Source: CAYUIS01 sp964444825 (GTDB taxonomy: Bacteria; Chloroflexota; Anaerolineae; B4-G1). Taken from it: DNA of 27,838 bases. Location of the stretch: positions 1 to 27,838 of the forward strand of contig CAYUIS010000061.1 in assembly GCA_964444825.1 (NCBI GenBank), in the 5' to 3' direction. Position 1 is the stretch's first letter; every line of letters starts with the position of its first letter. Made by a program: the position numbers and the translations under genes. The notes under the pieces are model-generated. The model was not told the DNA's origin. It saw only the letters and a program-made list of their open reading frames with translations, and made no database searches. Shown in pieces: positions 24,248 to 27,838 of this stretch.

Positions 24248-26585
24248 ATGAAGCGCAAATGTGCACAGTGTGCATTCATCCCGGGCTTGTGCGTTGTCAC
24301 GGTTCTGGTCCTGCTGTGGCTGTCGAATGACGGATCAGCGGCCGGGTATGTTCGTGATGCCGATAACATCCCCTGGTGTGTTGGCTGTGGTAATCCAGGA
24401 CTTATGGTGAACGCGAGAGTGACTTTTGGCACAGGTGACGAACCTCAACCCGATGGTGCGGTCCGTAATACCGACATAGGTGCGGGTACCCGTCTAGCGC
24501 TGCGACCAGAAGGCAGTTCGGAGCGATTGCTCTTGGCCTTCTACTATCCCTGGTTCTATCTGATCCATTGGACTGATCCGGATATGCTTGACACCCCTCT
24601 GTTTCCCTACGACTCTAGCGATCCGCTTGCCGTCGCCCGTCACGTGACCTGGGCCCAGGCTGCGGGACTTGACGGCTTTGTTGTGTCCTGGTGGGGCTGG
24701 GAAGACGAGATTTATGACGATAACTTTGCTCAGGTCCTGCATCAGATGACCGGCACCGACTTGAGGGCGACTGTGTACTTTGAGACGTTGTCACACCACT
24801 TTACTTCTACTGACAAGGTTATCAGTGAGCTTGAATACGTGCTGGATACCCACTCCGATCACCCAAGTTTTCTCACGCACGATGGTCGCCCAGTGGTTTT
24901 TATCTATGCGGCGAGACACGTGCCTAGAGCAGGGGGGATCTCGGCCTACGACGCATGGCAGACGATCGTCGATCAGCTCCACACCGATGGTTACGATCCT
25001 ATCTTGATCGCCGATACCCTTGACCCTGCTTACTTGGATATCTTTGACGGCCTGCACACCTATCTTGCGCTGGGAGAGCCATCGGAGTACGAGGCCATCT
25101 CCTGCCAGGCCCACCAGGCCGGCAAGCTGTGGGCCGCCAACGTCTACCCAGGTTACGACAATGGGTATTTGCGCATCCCACGCGACAATGGTCAGATCTA
25201 TTCAGATACGTTTGGCGCTGCTCTCCAGTCGAACCCAGATTGGATTGTGGTGACCAGCTTTAACGAGTGGTTTGAGAACACGCACATCGAACCTGGCGTT
25301 CTGTACGGCTACGAGTACCTGTCACGCACCGCGACCTTGGCGAGTCAGTTCCGTGTCTGGAAGAGTCTCCCTGTGGTCTATGTAGATGCAGCTCGCGTTG
25401 GCCCAGAGGATGGCTCGGCTTCATACGCCTACAATACGTTGAGTGAAGCCGTGATGGCCGCTGATGAAGGGGCGGTTGTGCGCATAGCCAGCGGTAATTA
25501 TGCCGGACCGATCACTCTGAGGCGGGACATTACTCTGGAGGGAGGCTACGAACCTGTCGGCTGGACGCGCACAAGAGATGCTGGCACAACTGTTATCCGA
25601 GGTGATGGTGCCAGCCCGGTTATCAGAACGGACCCTGACCCCTGCTCAGCCCCTCTATCCATCGTGTTGGATGGGGTTACCATCACGGGTGGGAGGGCGG
25701 GGGGGACACCTGCCTCGGGCGGCGGCATACACGTGAAGGACGCGTCACTGGAGCTCACCAACAGTGTAATCGTCGGCAACTATGCCCAGGATTACGGTGG
25801 TGGTATATGGGTGGCGCCAGACAGCCGATTGGCGATTCAGAGCTCTTTTATCGTGAGCAACACGGCCAGCGTCGGCGGGGGAGTGTTCGTAGGCGACGGG
25901 GCGCAGTTGTGGTTGACGAACACCGTGATCGCCCGAAACGGGGCCACGGTTGTAGGGGGTGGCCTTTACGCACGCCCGGATGGTTCGGTGCACGTCATCA
26001 ACAGCACGCTGGCCCACAATGATGCGCCGGGTAGTGGCGCGGGGCTATACGCCTGGTCTCCCTTGTCGCAGACCGTCGCGATCACGAACAGCATTCTGTG
26101 GGGTGGAGGCGGCAGCGCCGTGAGATGTCTCGAGAACTGTCAGGTTGGCTATTCGGACGTGGCGGGTGGGTGGGCAGGCACAGGTAATCTGGATACCGAT
26201 CCACTGTTCTCCGATCCAGACAGCGGGGACTATCACCTGAAGCCGAAATCTCCAGCCATCGACGCTGGAGCGCCAACTGGCGTGTGGCCCATCGGTCCGG
26301 CCCCAACCGCGGACATCGACGAGGATCCTCGGCCGCTTGGGATGGGGGTGGATCTAGGGGCGGATGAGGTTGGCCCGCTCGCCCTGTCCACGGTCAGCGT
26401 GGACAAGCGCGTCGTCTTGTTGGGTGAAAAGCTCCACTACACCCTCACGCTCACCAGTACGCACCCCTCTGGGAGTTTGCCCTTCTGGGTGACCAACACG
26501 TTGCCTCTAGTTGCCGACTATGTTTACGAGTCGCTACATGCTTCTACCGGTACTGCCGTCTACCTACCCGCTGGGAGCACTGTGC
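24248..26585 (+). CDS. Secreted GH99-like / beta-helix / DUF11 protein, part before the assembly gap
   Basis: The first 779 complete codons of a very large exported protein. A signal peptide covers about 1-32. Residues about 92-375 resemble GH99 (endo-alpha-mannosidase/mannanase family): LLAFYYPWF, YDSSDP, GFVVSWWGWED, and FNEWFENTHIEP in which E340 and E343 fit the two catalytic glutamates. Residues about 395-690 form a right-handed beta-helix region rich in GGGI/GGGV turns, ending with a choice-of-anchor-Q-like segment (SPAIDAGAP). From about 710 a DUF11-like domain starts (SVDKRVVLLGEKLHYTLTL) and is cut by the N run. The ATG has AAGGG only two bases away; a 95-base gap precedes it. It may trim or bind the polymer outside the cell. 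Confidence 0.85.
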
Positions 26586-26685
26586 NNNNNNNNNNNNNNN
26601 NNNNNNNNNNNNNNNNNNNNNNNNNNNNNNNNNNNNNNNNNNNNNNNNNNNNNNNNNNNNNNNNNNNNNNNNNNNNNNNNNNNNN
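26586..26685. other. Assembly gap (100 N)
   Basis: Exactly 100 N, a usual placeholder for unknown distance. The coding frame before it and the coding frame after it do not agree across 100 bases. If both sides are one gene, the real gap length must leave remainder 2 when divided by 3. Confidence 0.95.
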
Positions 26686-27838
26686 GTGCTCCCGCACATT
26701 CTGTGGATGGGAACAGTGAGTGCGGACCAGCCGGTCACCCTGAGTTTCGCCGTCGCCACCCACGACCAGACGGCGCTCTATTGTGCCGACGTCGTCAATC
26801 GGGCACTTATTCAGACCGATGTCGGTGGACCCAATGGCCACCTGGCCATTGAGCGCAGCGCGGTCAGTCGGATCAGCGACGCCAAGTTGGATCACATCGT
26901 CGTTCAACGCACGGTGCATGCCGGTGGGGACTTGGTAGTCACTGATACGCTACAGACTGGCCACGGCTTGAGCGTGCACGCCGTAGGATATGACGGCTGC
27001 GGCGAGTATCTTGGCCCTGTCCTGGTGACGTGGAGGACGACGGGTACACTCGAGTACCAGGAGAGCTTGGGTACCAGTTTTACCTTCACGCCAACCATAG
27101 CCGGGGGCGAGGGGAGGATTGTGGCCACTGATGATCAGGGGCATATGGGTGAGACAGGGCCAATCACCGTTGTGGAGGTTTTCCCTAAGATCAGCGTGTC
27201 GCCGTCCTCGCTATCAAGCACCCAGTCCCTGAACCAGCTCGTTGTCCAGCCACTGACCGTGTCGAATGAATCCGGAACGTTGACCTACAAGTTGCCCCGC
27301 GTCCACGCTCAGCCGTTCGAGGTTTTGTATACGTGGGACGAGAGCTTTTTCGTGGACGTACACACATCATCGGAAGGTAACGTCTGGGACTATTACTTCA
27401 CGCCAGAGGAGACGGAGGAGCACCTTTCGGGCGGAGAGATCAGCGTGACGGAGGTAGAGGTTCAGAGCTATGGGGTCAACCTGGCAGACTGGATCAACTG
27501 GGACTGGGAGATGCATTTGGGAGACCGAGACATCGGCTTTCCGGAAGGGCAGATCAAGGCCTCCCTGATCTCTCCCGGGGATGGATACGAGAGGAATGCG
27601 CCGTGTCAGCTTCAATTTACGGTCGGCGAGCGGCAAAACGCAAGCTCGTATGTATACAAAGCCAGCCACAGCTTTGCCACCGGGTCCACCTCAGCTGTTC
27701 CGTTTTACGGGCACGTAAAACATAGCCTGTCAACTCCAATGCAGATTGCTGACGGTTTACACGCCCAGGTGTTCTTCTGGACCGGTGACCCTCGGGTAAA
27801 GATTCAGTTTGACCGTGTCCATCTGACCGTGCGTGGCA
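26686..27838 (+). CDS. Continuation of the large surface protein after the gap (both ends open)
   Basis: The frame beginning with GTG at 26686 is open to the end of the window (384 codons, no stop). It begins with HILWMGTVSADQPVTLSFAV, the closing part expected of a DUF11 domain, which supports continuity with the protein before the gap. Next comes an Ig-like segment (LSVHAVGYDGCGEYLGPV, then VTW, then GRIVATD), a segment opening ISVSPSSLSSTQ as in spacer domains of surface proteins, and an unrecognised Trp-rich beta region (NLADWINWDWEM). Overlapping frames that run through the N are artefacts. No stop or anchor is seen, so the C-terminus lies outside. Function of this part is not known; it is probably extracellular stalk or adhesion. 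Confidence 0.75.
   Translation, partial: MLPHILWMGTVSADQPVTLSFAVATHDQTALYCADVVNRALIQTDVGGPNGHLAIERSAVSRISDAKLDHIVVQRTVHAGGDLVVTDTLQTGHGLSVHAVGYDGCGEYLGPVLVTWRTTGTLEYQESLGTSFTFTPTIAGGEGRIVATDDQGHMGETGPITVVEVFPKISVSPSSLSSTQSLNQLVVQPLTVSNESGTLTYKLPRVHAQPFEVLYTWDESFFVDVHTSSEGNVWDYYFTPEETEEHLSGGEISVTEVEVQSYGVNLADWINWDWEMHLGDRDIGFPEGQIKASLISPGDGYERNAPCQLQFTVGERQNASSYVYKASHSFATGSTSAVPFYGHVKHSLSTPMQIADGLHAQVFFWTGDPRVKIQFDRVHLTVRG

Noticed and set aside
26511..26919. Open frames running through the N stretch on both strands
   Set aside because: They exist only because N codons are not read as stops. The flanking real frames explain the sequence.
1..27838. CRISPR array, tRNA/rRNA, transposase, toxin-antitoxin or phage genes
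   Set aside because: Reading both strands I found no regular spaced repeats, no tRNA-like cloverleaf, and no motifs of these families.

Overview
The window is a single-strand block: every supported gene lies on the + strand, most adjacent genes overlap by a few bases or sit within a few tens of bases, and I see no tRNA, rRNA, CRISPR array, insertion sequence or phage gene. It reads as part of a cell-surface polysaccharide locus. The organism is probably an uncultured member of Chloroflexota (Anaerolineae-like). This is inferred from the combination of DUF4012 and DUF2723 proteins, glycosyltransferases with extra C-terminal beta or coiled-coil parts, beta-helix/choice-of-anchor-Q/DUF11 surface proteins, high GC and frequent GTG starts. 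No marker gene proves it. A run of 100 N at 26586-26685 suggests a draft assembly.

Region 1 (1-6189): the 3' part of xseA (housekeeping exonuclease VII large subunit), a 102-residue membrane protein of unknown role, a polyprenyl-phosphate sugar-1-phosphate transferase that would start lipid-linked glycan assembly, an unusual fusion of a flippase-like membrane domain to a GT2 glycosyltransferase, and a DUF2723 membrane protein (putative GT-C glycosyltransferase). Region 2 (6244-10047): three genes for probably membrane-anchored, outward-facing proteins: a DUF4012 protein, a Thr/Pro-rich stalk protein with both ends hydrophobic, and a clan GH-A-like glycoside hydrolase with a membrane anchor.

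Region 3 (10048-22404): after a 138-bp gap holding a plausible sigma70-type promoter come a Wzt-type ABC ATPase with a C-terminal glycan-binding-like domain, a GT4-like glycosyltransferase, a DUF1698/CmoB-like methyltransferase with an Ig-like domain and coiled-coil tail, a GT2, a GT4, a GT39-like membrane glycosyltransferase with a large soluble C-terminal half, and two more GT4 enzymes. Region 4 (22407-end): a protein with two methyltransferase domains, then a very large secreted GH99-like/beta-helix/DUF11 protein broken by the N run and leaving the window.

Taken together: the sugar-phosphate transferase primes a lipid carrier, the cytoplasmic GT2/GT4 enzymes extend the glycan, the methyltransferases decorate or cap it, the Wzt ATPase (its permease is not in the window) exports it, and the GT-C enzymes and secreted hydrolases act outside. 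The most interesting signal is not a single gene. Two different short C-terminal modules recur on catalytically unrelated enzymes of the same locus: a coiled coil ending in a YExGRFIRxMxWLH tail on a GT4-like enzyme and on a methyltransferase, and a roughly 56-residue PxVG...YVxP...FN module on a GT2 and on a GT4. They look like docking or scaffold tails that could hold an assembly line together. Base composition also falls from very GC-rich at xseA to near 45-50% in sampled rows of the methyltransferase and GT39-like genes.
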